64,000 nt of DNA from Terrabacter sp. Root181 (GTDB lineage Bacteria; Actinomycetota; Actinomycetes; Actinomycetales; Dermatophilaceae): assembly GCF_001428505.1 (NCBI RefSeq), contig NZ_LMHU01000010.1, positions 284,699-348,698 of the forward strand, in the 5' to 3' direction. Positions 9,470-18,527 of this stretch are shown here, in pieces; position 1 is the first letter of the stretch; each line of letters opens with the position of its first letter. Below the pieces are notes generated by a model that saw only the letters and a program-made list of their open reading frames with translations, ran no database searches and was not told where the DNA came from. The translations under genes were made by a program, and so were the position numbers.

Positions 9470-10144
9470 TCAGGCGACCCGGTCGGGGTCGCCGCCTTCG
9501 CGGGCGTCGCTGGTGCCGGCAGGGTCCGCCGAGCCGCGGGCCCGGACCTCCGCTGCGAGGTTGGGGGAGTCGCCGCCGACCACGGCGAAGGTCGCGGCGG
9601 CCACGGCGACCACGAGCAGCGCGCTGCCGACGACGTCACGGGGCTGGTGGGCGTACCACGTGACGTTGCCGAGACCGATGCAGAACGCGGCCACACCCAG
9701 TCCGACCAGACCGTGTCGCGTGACCGGACGCGGCCAGACGACAGCCACCCCGACGAGCAGGCCGAGGCCCGCAGCCGCGTGGTTGGACGGGAAGGCGTCC
9801 CCGCCGATGCCGAAGGTGTCGCGCACGCGCAGCTCGAGGGCGATGAACGTCGCTGCCGCAGGGATGACGACGCCGGCGAGGGCCCGCTGCCAGCCACGTC
9901 GCACCAGGGCCAGGAGCGCGAGGACGAGCACCGCGGGAGTAAGCACGACGATGACGAGCGGACGCGCCAGCCGGTCCAGACCCTGGCGCAGCGGCACGGG
10001 CAGCTCGTTGAGGACCCAGTTGCGCGTGGCCTCGTCGACGGACACCCCGACTCCGGTGCGGGTCGACGCGAGCGCCGTCACCACGAAGGCCGCCGCGGCG
10101 GCGACCGCGAGACCGGCCCAGCGGAGGCGATCGCCATGCGGCAC
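9470..10144 (-). CDS. PAP2-family membrane phosphatase
   Basis: This 224-residue membrane protein with about five helices belongs to the PAP2/undecaprenyl-pyrophosphate phosphatase-like superfamily. The central PSNH (residues 119-122) stands for the usual PSGH. The third motif is visible as H166...D170 (WYAHQPRD), but the arginine normally preceding it is missing and the first KX6RP motif is weak, so catalysis is uncertain. In this locus it could recycle undecaprenyl (pyro)phosphate released during polymer assembly; that role is inferred from context. The start is GTG. Confidence 0.75.
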   Translation of the reverse strand: MPHGDRLRWAGLAVAAAAAFVVTALASTRTGVGVSVDEATRNWVLNELPVPLRQGLDRLARPLVIVVLTPAVLVLALLALVRRGWQRALAGVVIPAAATFIALELRVRDTFGIGGDAFPSNHAAAGLGLLVGVAVVWPRPVTRHGLVGLGVAAFCIGLGNVTWYAHQPRDVVGSALLVVAVAAATFAVVGGDSPNLAAEVRARGSADPAGTSDAREGGDPDRVA

Positions 10145-10212
10145 GTGCGCCTCCTGCGGGGCTGTTATGGTGCGATCGACCAGTCCGCTTGCAGTCTATG
10201 GGGGTTCGCGCG

Positions 10213-11124
10213 ATGGCAACCCACGAGGCGACGGAGGCCCCCGCAGCGGGGGCCACGGTGCCTCTCGAGGTCCGGATCGGATTCGCGCACGCCTGCCTCC
10301 AGTGGATCGCCGACCGGTGCGGCGCCGACCTGCTGCACGTCAAAGGCGCGGCGCTCGACCCGACACTGGTGCCGGGCCGCGGCTTCTCCGACGCGGACGT
10401 GCTGGCCCGGCCCGAGCACGTGCGGATGCTGCTCGACGAGCTGCGCCACCACGGGTGGGAGCTGATCAACTCCTTCGCGTACGGCTCGTCGTTCGAGCAC
10501 TCGGCGACGTTGCGGCACAGCGACTTCGGACTGCTCGACCTGCACCGCATCTACCCGGGCACCGGGCCGACGCCCGGGCGCGCCTTCGACACCCTCTGGG
10601 CCGAGCGCACGACGAGGGTGCTGGGCGGCGTCGAGTGCGCCGTCCCCTCGCGGGACGCCCAAGCCGCACTCCTGCTGCTCCATGCCGCGCGCGGGGGCAG
10701 CGACCCGAAGGCCGCCCACGACGTCGACTGGGTGTGGACAACCGCCGACCAGGCCCGGCGCGCCCGCATCCTCGACTGGGTCGAGCGGCTCGACGCCGGA
10801 CTGGGCTTCTCCGTCATCACGGGCACCCTCGACGACCACCGCGACGACCCGGCCTACGACCTCTGGCGCGTCGCGTCCCGGGGCGGCACCCGCATGGACG
10901 AGTGGCGGGCCCGGGTCCGGGCGGCGCACGGGCTGCGTGCAAAGCTCACGGTCGCGTCACGGTCGGTGCTCGTCAACGTCGAGCACCTGACGATCGTGCG
11001 CGGCCGACCGGTGACGCGCCGCGAGATCGTGGCCGAGTTCTTCGGCCGGCCGGCACGCGGCCTGCGGGAGCAGGTCGCGCGTCGCGCCCGTGGTTCCCGG
11101 GCGACCGGGGAGCGAGAGCAGTGA
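10213..11124 (+). CDS. Nucleotidyltransferase-family protein (NTP_transf_5-like)
   Basis: This 303-residue soluble protein resembles the uncharacterised nucleotidyltransferase family found with PqqD-like and HprK-like proteins. The fold signature is HVKGAAL near residues 42-48, followed by the metal-binding SDAD at 59-62 and LHAARGG in the helical domain. In-frame starts exist at TTG 10189, ATG 10198 and ATG 10213; the last is chosen because GGGGG lies 8 nt before it. It overlaps the PqqD-like gene by 4 bp (GTGA). Together with the kinase/PqqD pair at 19675 it forms a split set. The substrate is unknown; nucleotide or phosphosugar transfer to a protein or glycan is possible. Confidence 0.65.
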   Translation: MATHEATEAPAAGATVPLEVRIGFAHACLQWIADRCGADLLHVKGAALDPTLVPGRGFSDADVLARPEHVRMLLDELRHHGWELINSFAYGSSFEHSATLRHSDFGLLDLHRIYPGTGPTPGRAFDTLWAERTTRVLGGVECAVPSRDAQAALLLLHAARGGSDPKAAHDVDWVWTTADQARRARILDWVERLDAGLGFSVITGTLDDHRDDPAYDLWRVASRGGTRMDEWRARVRAAHGLRAKLTVASRSVLVNVEHLTIVRGRPVTRREIVAEFFGRPARGLREQVARRARGSRATGEREQ

Positions 11125-11417
11125 CCGCCGCCTACCGGCCCGGACCGGATGCAGGGGTCACCGTGAGCGACGACGGACAGTGCGTCTACGTCGCACACCT
11201 GCCCGGCGGACCGATCGTCGTGCTCGAAGGTGCGGCTGCGCTGATCTGGGTCGAGGCGACGACGGAGCCCGCGACCGGCTGGGTCGCTCGCGTCGCCGAG
11301 GCCTTCGGGCAGTCCGAGGAGGTCATCGCCGCCGACGTCGCGGCGTTCGTCGCCGACCTGGGCGCGCGGGATCTGCTCGTGACTGCACCGACGGAGGCGC
11401 CCGGCACGCCGGGCTGA
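11121..11417 (+). CDS. PqqD-family peptide-binding protein
   Basis: A 98-residue protein with the PqqD (RiPP recognition element) fold: a strand region (VYVAHLPGGPIVVLEGAAALIW) followed by a helical half (VARVAEAFG, VAAFVADLGARDLLV). PqqD proteins bind precursor peptides for modifying enzymes. The GTG start overlaps the nucleotidyltransferase stop by 4 bp. It is one of two PqqD-like genes in this locus, the other at 20451. No radical SAM or other RiPP-modifying enzyme is adjacent, so the partner is probably the nucleotidyltransferase itself. Confidence 0.7.
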   Translation: MTAAYRPGPDAGVTVSDDGQCVYVAHLPGGPIVVLEGAAALIWVEATTEPATGWVARVAEAFGQSEEVIAADVAAFVADLGARDLLVTAPTEAPGTPG

Positions 11418-11467
11418 GCCCGAGCGCCGGGCGTCGCGGGCGCCACCCGCCCCACCGTGGCCCGGGG

Positions 11468-12889
11468 TCAGGCGTGGCGCTTGGCCTGTGCTCGCCTCTC
11501 GCGGCGGCTCGGCTTCGCGTCGGCGCCCCGGTTGTAGCCGTAGTAGCCGTAGCGGTGCGCGGTCGACGAGCCGGCCGACACCATGTTGAGCGCGAAGCCC
11601 GCGACCGGGGCGTCCACCGTCTCGAGGGACTGGACGGCGCTCGCGAGGTCGCGCTTCTTCGTGCGCTCGGCCCCGACGACCATGATGAGCCCGTGCGTCA
11701 GCTTGTTGATGAGCACGGCGTCGATGACCGGGACGACCGGGGGGCTGTCGACGAGGATGAAGTCGTAGTCGTGCGACAGCTTGCCGAAGAGGATCTCCAT
11801 CGGCTCCGAGCCGAGCAGCTCGCTCGGGTTGGGCGGGACGGGCCCGGCCGGCAGCACGTGCAGCGTCGTCTCGCGCCACCGCTGGACGACGTCCTCGGGG
11901 TCGGCCTGACCGAGCAGGAGGGTGGTCAGTCCGAACGAGCCGTCGAGACCCATCGTGCTCGCGACCGAGGGGTTGCGCAGGTCGCCGTCGATGAGCAGCA
12001 CCTTGGACCCGGCGTCGGACATCGCGAGCGCGAGGTTGATCGTCGTCGTCGTCTTGCCCTCACCGGGCACCGACGACGTGACGACGAAGGAGTGGCCGGC
12101 CGTGGTGACGTCGACGAAGAGGATGTTGGTGCGCAGGCGACGGATCGACTCCGCGTGCCGCCCGTGCGGGTCGCTCTCGAGCGAGAGCAGGCCGCTCTTG
12201 ACCGACTTGACCATCGGGATGTCACCGAGGATCGGACGGTTCGACAGGGCCTTGACGTCGTCCTCGGTGCGCACCTTCGTGTCGAAGGTGTGTCGGAGTA
12301 GCGCGAGGCCGATGCCGAGGGCCAGGCCGAGCAGGGCACCGAGCATGAGGTTGCGCTTGGCGTTGGGGGACACGGGCTCGGTGGGCACGGTGGCCGGCGC
12401 GATCGGCGTGGCCTCGACCGACTGCCCGTTGGCGGCCAGGAGCGGGGAGAACTTCTTCGTCGCGACCTCGGCGAGCACGGGGCCCGCCGTGTTGGCGATG
12501 CGGGCGATCAGCTCCGGGCTGCCCCCGGTGGCGGTGATCGTCATGACGTTGGAGGTCTGACCCACCTCCGCGGACACCGCGATGGGCGTCCCGGGCTCGA
12601 GACCGAGTCGGTCGCGCAGGGGCTCGATGACGGACGGCGCGTTGAGGACGTCGATGTACCTGGCCAGGTCGTCGGCGCTCAGGGCGTAGGTCACGACCTG
12701 GTTGTTCGTGCCCGCCCCGGGCGGCTGCGTGGCGGACAGGAAGATCTTCGCGCTGGCGGTGTAGACGGCAGGCGTCACCATCGTCTGGACCGCTGCGGCC
12801 GCGATCACGGCGAGCAGGCTCACCGCGATGACCCGCCACCGTGCCCCCAGAACGCCCAGGAACTCCCGGAACGTCACTTTGCCCCCCAC
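11468..12889 (-). CDS. Wzz-type chain-length domain fused to BY-kinase
   Basis: This 473-residue membrane protein combines a polysaccharide co-polymerase domain (first helix about residues 17-35, second about 180-200) with a cytoplasmic bacterial tyrosine kinase. The kinase shows Walker A SSVPGEGKTTT, Walker A' (VLLIDGDLRNP) and Walker B FILVDSPPV. The tyrosine cluster HRYGYYGYN near the C-terminus is the usual autophosphorylation tail. Such proteins set chain length in Wzx/Wzy export by cycling between phosphorylated states. It is divergent from the nine-gene exopolysaccharide operon at 12987 across a 97-bp gap. The start is GTG. Confidence 0.9.
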   Translation of the reverse strand: MGGKVTFREFLGVLGARWRVIAVSLLAVIAAAAVQTMVTPAVYTASAKIFLSATQPPGAGTNNQVVTYALSADDLARYIDVLNAPSVIEPLRDRLGLEPGTPIAVSAEVGQTSNVMTITATGGSPELIARIANTAGPVLAEVATKKFSPLLAANGQSVEATPIAPATVPTEPVSPNAKRNLMLGALLGLALGIGLALLRHTFDTKVRTEDDVKALSNRPILGDIPMVKSVKSGLLSLESDPHGRHAESIRRLRTNILFVDVTTAGHSFVVTSSVPGEGKTTTTINLALAMSDAGSKVLLIDGDLRNPSVASTMGLDGSFGLTTLLLGQADPEDVVQRWRETTLHVLPAGPVPPNPSELLGSEPMEILFGKLSHDYDFILVDSPPVVPVIDAVLINKLTHGLIMVVGAERTKKRDLASAVQSLETVDAPVAGFALNMVSAGSSTAHRYGYYGYNRGADAKPSRRERRAQAKRHA

Positions 12890-12924
12890 GCCTCAACTCG
12901 ACAGTACGTGCGGCGATCCTCCCA

Positions 12925-12930
12925 TATCAT
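12925..12930 (+). promoter_or_regulatory. Candidate -10 box of the exopolysaccharide operon
   Basis: TATCAT lies in the 97-bp divergent gap between the BY-kinase and the operon that starts at 12987, leaving a leader of about 50 nt with a GGGGAGAGGGG ribosome-binding stretch at 12973-12983. No good -35 is seen. Confidence 0.3.
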
Positions 12931-12986
12931 CCAAGGGGTTGTGCCGAGTCGCAGACATCCGGGGCTCGGCACGGGGAGAGGGGTGA

Positions 12987-15014
12987 GTGGTCATGTGGGC
13001 ACTGCGCGTGTCCCACAGCGCCGTCGTCGACGCGTGGCGTGAACGGGAGCGGGCTCTGCGTCGCCTGGGCCACCGCGTCGACGTCGTGTCGGCTGCCGCG
13101 TGGTCGGAGGGTGGGCGCCGCGTCGCGCTGTCGGTGCGCCCTGACGAACCCGTCGTCCCCGCACGGACCATCGGCTCCCACCCGGCCCTCTTCCTCTACG
13201 ACCCGCGTCCGCTGTGGCGGGCTCTCGGCCGGCCCGTCGACGTCATCGACGTCCACGAGGAGCCCTTCGCCCTCGCGACCGCCGAGGTGCTGCTGCTCCG
13301 GTGGCTGCGCCGTCAGCGCGCCCCGTACCTGCTCTACTCCGCCCAGAACCTCGACAAGCGCCACCCCGTCCCGTTCCGCTGGTTCGAGCGGATGGCGCTG
13401 AGGCACGCGAGCGGCCTCAACGTGTGCAACGAGGCCGCCGGGCACATCGCCGAGCGCAAGGGCTTCCCGGGTCGGGCCCGCACCATCGACCTCGGCACCG
13501 ACCTCAACGTCTACACACCACCCGCGTATGCCGTCACGCCTCGCGAGGTGCCCGTCGTCGGGTTCGCGGGACGCCTCGACGCGGCCAAGGGGGCCGACGT
13601 GCTCCTGCGCGCAGTGGCCCTCGAGCCGGCCGTACGCGTACGCCTCGCCGGTGACGGACCCGAGCGGCACCGGCTGGTCGAGCTGGCGGAGGGGCTCGGC
13701 GTCGCCGACCGCGTCGAGCTCCTCGGCGCGCTCGCACCCGAGGGGCTGCCCGACTTCTACCACTCCCTCGACGTGCTGGTCGTCCCATCGCTGACGACCC
13801 CCTCCTGGGTCGAGCAGTTCGGCCGGGTCGCCCTGGAGGCCATGGCCTGCGGCACCCCCGTCGTGGTCAGCGACAGCGGGGCGCTGCCCGAGGTGGTCGG
13901 CGAGGCCGCCATCGTCGTCGCCGAGGGCGACGCCGCCGAGCTCGCCAAGGCGATCGGAGCCGTGGTGCACGACCCCGACGTCGCGCAGAGGCTGCGTGCC
14001 GCGGGGCTCGCCCGGGCTGCGACGACGTCCTGGGACCGAGTCGCGGTCGAGCACGACGCGATGTACCGCGCCGCGACGAAGCAGTGGTCCACGGACGTCA
14101 CCGACGAGCGTGGGCTCGAGGTCGTCGTCGTCGCGTACGGCCGGCCCGAGCTGCTCGCCTCGGCGCTCGAGCCGCTCGGCGCGCTGTCGGTGACCGTCGT
14201 CGACAACTCGTCGTCACCTGACGTGCGGGCCGTCGCCGAGGCCGCCGGGGTCCGCTACGTCGACCCGGGGCGCAACGGCGGCTTCGGCGCCGGTGTCAAC
14301 GAGGCGCTGCGACGTGTCGATCCGCGCGCCGACGTGCTCCTCGTCAACCCGGATGCCGTCGTCGGCACGGGAGACGTCGCGCTGCTGCGCGCCGCCCTGC
14401 TCGCCGAGCCCGACCTCGCGAGCGTCGGACCGACACAGGTCGATGCCACCGGCACACCGGCGCGCGTCGAGTGGCCCTTCCCGTCGCCCCTCGGGACGTG
14501 GGTCGAGGCGGCCGGACTCGGCCGCCTGAGGCGCAGCCGCTACGTCATCGGCGCGGTGCTGCTGCTCCGCCGCGAGGCCATCGAGCACGTCGGGCCTTTC
14601 GACGACGAGCGCTTCTTCCTCTATGCGGAGGAGACCGACTGGGCGCAGCGCGCGAGCCTGCTCGGTTGGCGGCACGCGGTCGTGCCGGCTGCACGAGCCA
14701 CGCACGTGGGTGCGGCCACGAGCACCGACCCGACCCGGCGTGAGGGGCACTTCCACGCGGCCCAGGAGGTCTATCTCCGGAAGCACTTCGGCGCCCTCGG
14801 CTGGCAGGTGGCCCGCGCTGGGCAGGTCACCGGCTCGACCGTGCGCGGAGTCCTGCTCCGTGGTGAGCGTGGGCGCTCCGCCCGATCCCGGGCGCGGCTC
14901 TACCTCGCCGGTCCCGTCCGGTCCGAGGTGCGTCCCGACGACGCGCGGCGCCCTGCGCCGACGGGCACCGCCCGTCCCGACACCGCGACGCCCGTCCGGT
15001 CGGAGGCGTCGTGA
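12987..15014 (+). CDS. Two-domain glycosyltransferase, GT4-GT2 fusion
   Basis: This 675-residue protein joins a GT-B domain (residues about 1-365, with EQFGRVALEAMACG as the EX7E region) to a GT-A domain (about 370-600, with VVVVAYGRPELL, TVVDNSS, GGFGAGVNEAL, VLLVNPDA and FFLYAEETDWAQR). The second half looks like rhamnosyltransferase-type GT2 enzymes. One chain could add two different sugars with opposite stereochemistry. The last 70 residues are low-complexity and rich in Arg, Pro and Thr. GTG 12987 and ATG 12993 are both plausible starts behind GAGAGG. The next gene overlaps by 4 bp. Confidence 0.85.
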   Translation: MVMWALRVSHSAVVDAWRERERALRRLGHRVDVVSAAAWSEGGRRVALSVRPDEPVVPARTIGSHPALFLYDPRPLWRALGRPVDVIDVHEEPFALATAEVLLLRWLRRQRAPYLLYSAQNLDKRHPVPFRWFERMALRHASGLNVCNEAAGHIAERKGFPGRARTIDLGTDLNVYTPPAYAVTPREVPVVGFAGRLDAAKGADVLLRAVALEPAVRVRLAGDGPERHRLVELAEGLGVADRVELLGALAPEGLPDFYHSLDVLVVPSLTTPSWVEQFGRVALEAMACGTPVVVSDSGALPEVVGEAAIVVAEGDAAELAKAIGAVVHDPDVAQRLRAAGLARAATTSWDRVAVEHDAMYRAATKQWSTDVTDERGLEVVVVAYGRPELLASALEPLGALSVTVVDNSSSPDVRAVAEAAGVRYVDPGRNGGFGAGVNEALRRVDPRADVLLVNPDAVVGTGDVALLRAALLAEPDLASVGPTQVDATGTPARVEWPFPSPLGTWVEAAGLGRLRRSRYVIGAVLLLRREAIEHVGPFDDERFFLYAEETDWAQRASLLGWRHAVVPAARATHVGAATSTDPTRREGHFHAAQEVYLRKHFGALGWQVARAGQVTGSTVRGVLLRGERGRSARSRARLYLAGPVRSEVRPDDARRPAPTGTARPDTATPVRSEAS

Positions 15015-16357
15015 GCAGTCTGTTCCCCGAGCGGCTCCGCGGTCCGGGCCGCACCGACCTCCTCGCGCAGGTCGGGTTCACACTCGCTGGTGTCGCCCTC
15101 GTCGCGCTCGTCGGGCGTCTCGCGGTCACCATGCCCGAGGCCGCCGTCATCATCGCCGTCGCTGTGCTCGCCATCGGAGTCACCGCGGTCCAGCCGGGGC
15201 TCATCCCGCTTGCCGTCCTGCCCCTGTTGCTCGTGGTCCTGCGCATCGGCAGTGGGGGGATCGACTTGTCCCTGTCTGACTTCGCTCTCGCCGCTGCGGT
15301 GATCCCGGCGCTCTTCCTCGCCAAGCGCCCGTTCTCATCGGGGCTGCGCGCCGTACTCTGGGCCTCGGCCCTCTACCAGTTCGCCACACTCATCAGTGTC
15401 GTCAACAACCCGTACGCCGCCAATGCCGTCGAGTGGGCGCACGCATGGGTCCTGGTGGCCGGGTCCCTTCTCGTCGGCTGGGCCGTCGGCGCCAACGGCC
15501 ATGGCCGGGCCGGTGTGCGTCTGCTCGTCGGCACCATCGCGGTTCTGGCTCTCATCACCGTCATCGAGGGCAGCGTGCACCTTGCCCAGGGAGACTTCTC
15601 AGCGGTCTACCCCACCTTTCCCTACGGCATGCACAAGAACTTCGCCGGCACGGTGTGTGCCACCGGAGCGGTCATGGTCTACGCCAGGCCGACGTGGGCG
15701 GGCATCAACCGGCGATGGTCAATCCTGCTCATGGCTCTGATGCTCGCCGCCGTGCTGTTCACACAGTCGAGACAGGCGGTCATCGGTCTCGTGGCGGCGG
15801 TCTTCGTCCTCGTGCTCCGGTCGAAGACCGATCGCAGGAGGTCGAAGCTCGTGCTGCTCCTCGCCGCCCCACTCGTGCTCTTCGTGACCAACCTCGTGCA
15901 GGACCAGGTCCAGTCGGGCAACCAGTTCAACTCGGTCTTCCAGCGTCTGACGTGGTTCCAGGACTCGATGACCGTGTGGTCGTCAGACCCCTGGTTCGGC
16001 GTCGGGCTGCGCTGGTGGTACACCGACAGGTTCCCGTTCCAGTTCCAGCCGCCCAACGCCGAGATCGAGGTGCTGACCTCCGTCGGGGTCGTCGGGCTCG
16101 CCGCCTTCGTGCTGCTCATGGTCGTCTCCCTGCGAGTGGCGTGGCGGCTCGACCCGGCGTATGGCTCCATGGCGGTTGCCGTGCTCGTGTCGCGCGTGGT
16201 TCAGGGCCAGTTCGACCTGTTCTGGTCGGCGGTCCAGGGCTCCCTGCCCTTCGTCGTTCTCGGGCTCTGCCTGGGTGCGAGCTGGCATGCGGAACGAGAG
16301 ATCGCGACGACCACCGATGTCGCCATCAGCTCTCGTCTACCGGTGGGCACGGCGTGA
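15011..16357 (+). CDS. Wzy/O-antigen ligase-like membrane polymerase
   Basis: This 448-residue protein has about 11-12 predicted membrane helices and one large outside loop after FTQSRQA (about residues 250-350). The loop contains NQFNSVFQRL and DPWFGVGLRWW, the region conserved in O-antigen ligase/polymerase (Wzy_C) proteins. It would polymerise lipid-linked repeat units outside the membrane. It overlaps both neighbours by 4 bp, inside a chain of coupled genes. Wzy versus WaaL-type ligase cannot be decided from sequence; the flippase and Wzz/BY-kinase nearby favour Wzy. Confidence 0.75.
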   Translation: MSSLFPERLRGPGRTDLLAQVGFTLAGVALVALVGRLAVTMPEAAVIIAVAVLAIGVTAVQPGLIPLAVLPLLLVVLRIGSGGIDLSLSDFALAAAVIPALFLAKRPFSSGLRAVLWASALYQFATLISVVNNPYAANAVEWAHAWVLVAGSLLVGWAVGANGHGRAGVRLLVGTIAVLALITVIEGSVHLAQGDFSAVYPTFPYGMHKNFAGTVCATGAVMVYARPTWAGINRRWSILLMALMLAAVLFTQSRQAVIGLVAAVFVLVLRSKTDRRRSKLVLLLAAPLVLFVTNLVQDQVQSGNQFNSVFQRLTWFQDSMTVWSSDPWFGVGLRWWYTDRFPFQFQPPNAEIEVLTSVGVVGLAAFVLLMVVSLRVAWRLDPAYGSMAVAVLVSRVVQGQFDLFWSAVQGSLPFVVLGLCLGASWHAEREIATTTDVAISSRLPVGTA

Positions 16358-17511
16358 CGACCATCGTCCAGATCACACCCGAGATCGGTCCGGGCACGGG
16401 GGTGGGGGCGGTGGCGTACCACCTCGAGCAGGAATGGCTGCGGCTCGGCGTCGACGTCCGGCGGTTTACTCTCGATGAGGCGGGCGGCGCCTGGCTCTCG
16501 ACACCCCGCGGGGGCGTGTCGGGGCGGCTGGCGCTTGTCGGGCGCGTGGTCTGGTTCTCGACGGTGGGCACGGCCCGCGCGCGTCGTTACCTGCGGGACC
16601 ATCCGGAGCAGCTGTCGGTGTGCCACAACGACGCGGTGGCTGGCGACGTCTACGTCAACCACGGGATCGTCCAGGCCGCCATGCGGGCGCGTGGCCACCA
16701 CTGGGTCCGTATGGCCCGCAACCCCCTCCACCTCTTCACGACGACCCGTGACCGGCGCCGATACTCGCACGCAGGCAGCCACCGGGTCGTCGTCAACCTC
16801 GTCACCGAAGAGGAGCGGCTGCTCCGCGAGTCCTACCCTCGCCTCGCGATCCCGACCGTCGTCATCGGCAACGGTGTCGACGTCGAGCGCTTCCGGCCGC
16901 CGACTCCCACCGAGCGGGACGCGGCCCGTCGTGAGCTGGGGCTCGGCGGCGACGACCGGATGGTGCTCTTCATCGGCAACGAGTTCGGGCGCAAAGGCCT
17001 GCCGATGCTCGTCGACGCGGTCGCGCGGCTAGGGCCAGAGGTCCGTCTGGTGGTCGTCGGGGGCACTCCTGACATGATCGCGTCGGAGGCCGCCCGGGAG
17101 CCCGCCACCGCGCTTGCCCATCGCCTGGTCTTCGCCGGCGCCCATTCCGACCCCCGGCCCTGGCTCCACGCCGCGGACGCCCTCGCCATGCCGAGTGCCT
17201 ACGAGTCCTATGGGCTCGTCGTCCTCGAGGCGCTCGCCTGCGGCGTTCCTGTCGTCGCCACCCCCACCGGCTGCGTCCCCGACGTCGTCACCGACGGTGT
17301 CAACGGTGCCGTCGTCGGGGCCGACCCCGACGAGCTCGCCGCAGGTCTCGCGCGCGTCCTCGCACTCGACCCGGCTGCTGCGGCTGCGGCGGCGCGGGAG
17401 AGCGCGGAGCGGCATTCGTGGGCCACCGTCGCCCAGCGCTATCTCGACCTGCTGACCGGACTGCGTCCGGGGCGCTCCACGTCGGCCGGGGTCGGCGGGG
17501 CAGCGGCGTGA
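16354..17511 (+). CDS. Family 4 glycosyltransferase
   Basis: A 385-residue GT4 enzyme. GTG 16354 overlaps the previous stop by 4 bp and gives the N-terminus TTIVQITPEIGPGTGVGAVA, typical of GT4. Other marks are VVIGNGVDVERF, VLFIGNEFGRKGL and the EX7E motif in SAYESYGLVVLEALACG. The middle part (CHNDAVAGDVYVNHGIVQ) is the acceptor-side lobe. It belongs to the coupled operon and is likely one of the sequential transferases building the repeat unit. Specificity is unknown. Confidence 0.85.
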   Translation: MTTIVQITPEIGPGTGVGAVAYHLEQEWLRLGVDVRRFTLDEAGGAWLSTPRGGVSGRLALVGRVVWFSTVGTARARRYLRDHPEQLSVCHNDAVAGDVYVNHGIVQAAMRARGHHWVRMARNPLHLFTTTRDRRRYSHAGSHRVVVNLVTEEERLLRESYPRLAIPTVVIGNGVDVERFRPPTPTERDAARRELGLGGDDRMVLFIGNEFGRKGLPMLVDAVARLGPEVRLVVVGGTPDMIASEAAREPATALAHRLVFAGAHSDPRPWLHAADALAMPSAYESYGLVVLEALACGVPVVATPTGCVPDVVTDGVNGAVVGADPDELAAGLARVLALDPAAAAAAARESAERHSWATVAQRYLDLLTGLRPGRSTSAGVGGAAA

Positions 17512-18527
17512 GGATCCTGCACGCCATCCGCTCCGACGCGTTCGCAGGCGTCGAGAGCCATGTCGCCCGACTGGCCAGAGCGCAGCTCGCAGCCGGGGAC
17601 GAGGTCCTCGTGCTCGGCGGTGACCCCGACCGGATGACCGACGCCGCCGGACCCGGTGTCCGCACCCGTCCTGCGGCCACCGTCACCCAGGTGCTCGCGA
17701 CCGTGCGCCAGTGGGCGAGCCATGCTGACGTCGTCCATGCCCACATGACCGCAGCCGAGATCGCCTGTGCCACAGCGCTGGTCGGGGTCCGTACGCCCCT
17801 CGTCGTCACCCGGCACTTCGCCCGCGACCGCGGCAGCAACCGCGTCTCGGCCGTCGCGGCGGCAGCCGCCGCCCGCCGGGTCGACGCCCAGATCGCGATC
17901 AGTCACTACGTGGCCGAGATGATCGCGGGCGCGAGTGTCGTCATCCATCCCGGGGTCGACTCGACCACGAGCACCCGCACCGCGCAGGACCGCGACCGCG
18001 TCGTGCTCGTGGCCCAGCGGCTCGAACCCGAGAAGGACACCGACGTGGCGCTCCGCGCGTTCGCGGCCTCTGGCATCGCCGCGGACGGGTGGCGCCTCGA
18101 GGTCGCCGGTGACGGTGCTGAGCGCCGGCGGCTGACGGAGCTCGCGGACGATCTGGGCATCGCCGAGGCGACCTGCTTCCTGGGGCACCGCAGCGACGTC
18201 CCGGCCCTCATGGAGCGCGTTGGCGTGCTGCTCGCGCCCTGCCAGATCGAGGGCCTCGGACTCACGGTGCTCGAGGCGATGGCCGCCGCCCTGCCGGTCG
18301 TCGCGGTCGGCGCTGGCGGCCACCTCGAGACCGTCGGAGCCGTTGCCGGGGCCGCACTGCACCCGCCCGGCGACGCCGACCGGGCCGGAGAGCTGCTCCG
18401 CGAGCTCGCGGGGCACCCGGAGCGTCGCGACGGGTACGCCGCGGCGCTGCAGGGTGTCCAGCGCGACCGCTTCACGCCCGCGCACCAGGCGCAGGAGACC
18501 GCGGCGGTCTACCGGGGCGTGGTCTGA
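17508..18527 (+). CDS. Family 4 glycosyltransferase
   Basis: A 339-residue GT4 enzyme starting at GTG 17508 with a 4-bp overlap. The N-terminal RILHAIRSDAFAGVESHVARLA has the G-E acceptor loop of GT4 enzymes. The donor domain shows VLVAQRLEPEKDTDVAL and the EX7E region in QIEGLGLTVLEAMAA, where the usual aromatic-glycine is LG. The next gene starts at a TGATG junction, sharing one base. Confidence 0.85.
   Translation: MRILHAIRSDAFAGVESHVARLARAQLAAGDEVLVLGGDPDRMTDAAGPGVRTRPAATVTQVLATVRQWASHADVVHAHMTAAEIACATALVGVRTPLVVTRHFARDRGSNRVSAVAAAAAARRVDAQIAISHYVAEMIAGASVVIHPGVDSTTSTRTAQDRDRVVLVAQRLEPEKDTDVALRAFAASGIAADGWRLEVAGDGAERRRLTELADDLGIAEATCFLGHRSDVPALMERVGVLLAPCQIEGLGLTVLEAMAAALPVVAVGAGGHLETVGAVAGAALHPPGDADRAGELLRELAGHPERRDGYAAALQGVQRDRFTPAHQAQETAAVYRGVV

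Noticed and set aside
10213..11417. AbiEii or MenA-type toxin for the nucleotidyltransferase
   Set aside because: The sequence fits the NTP_transf_5 group found with PqqD better, and the partner is PqqD-like rather than an antitoxin.
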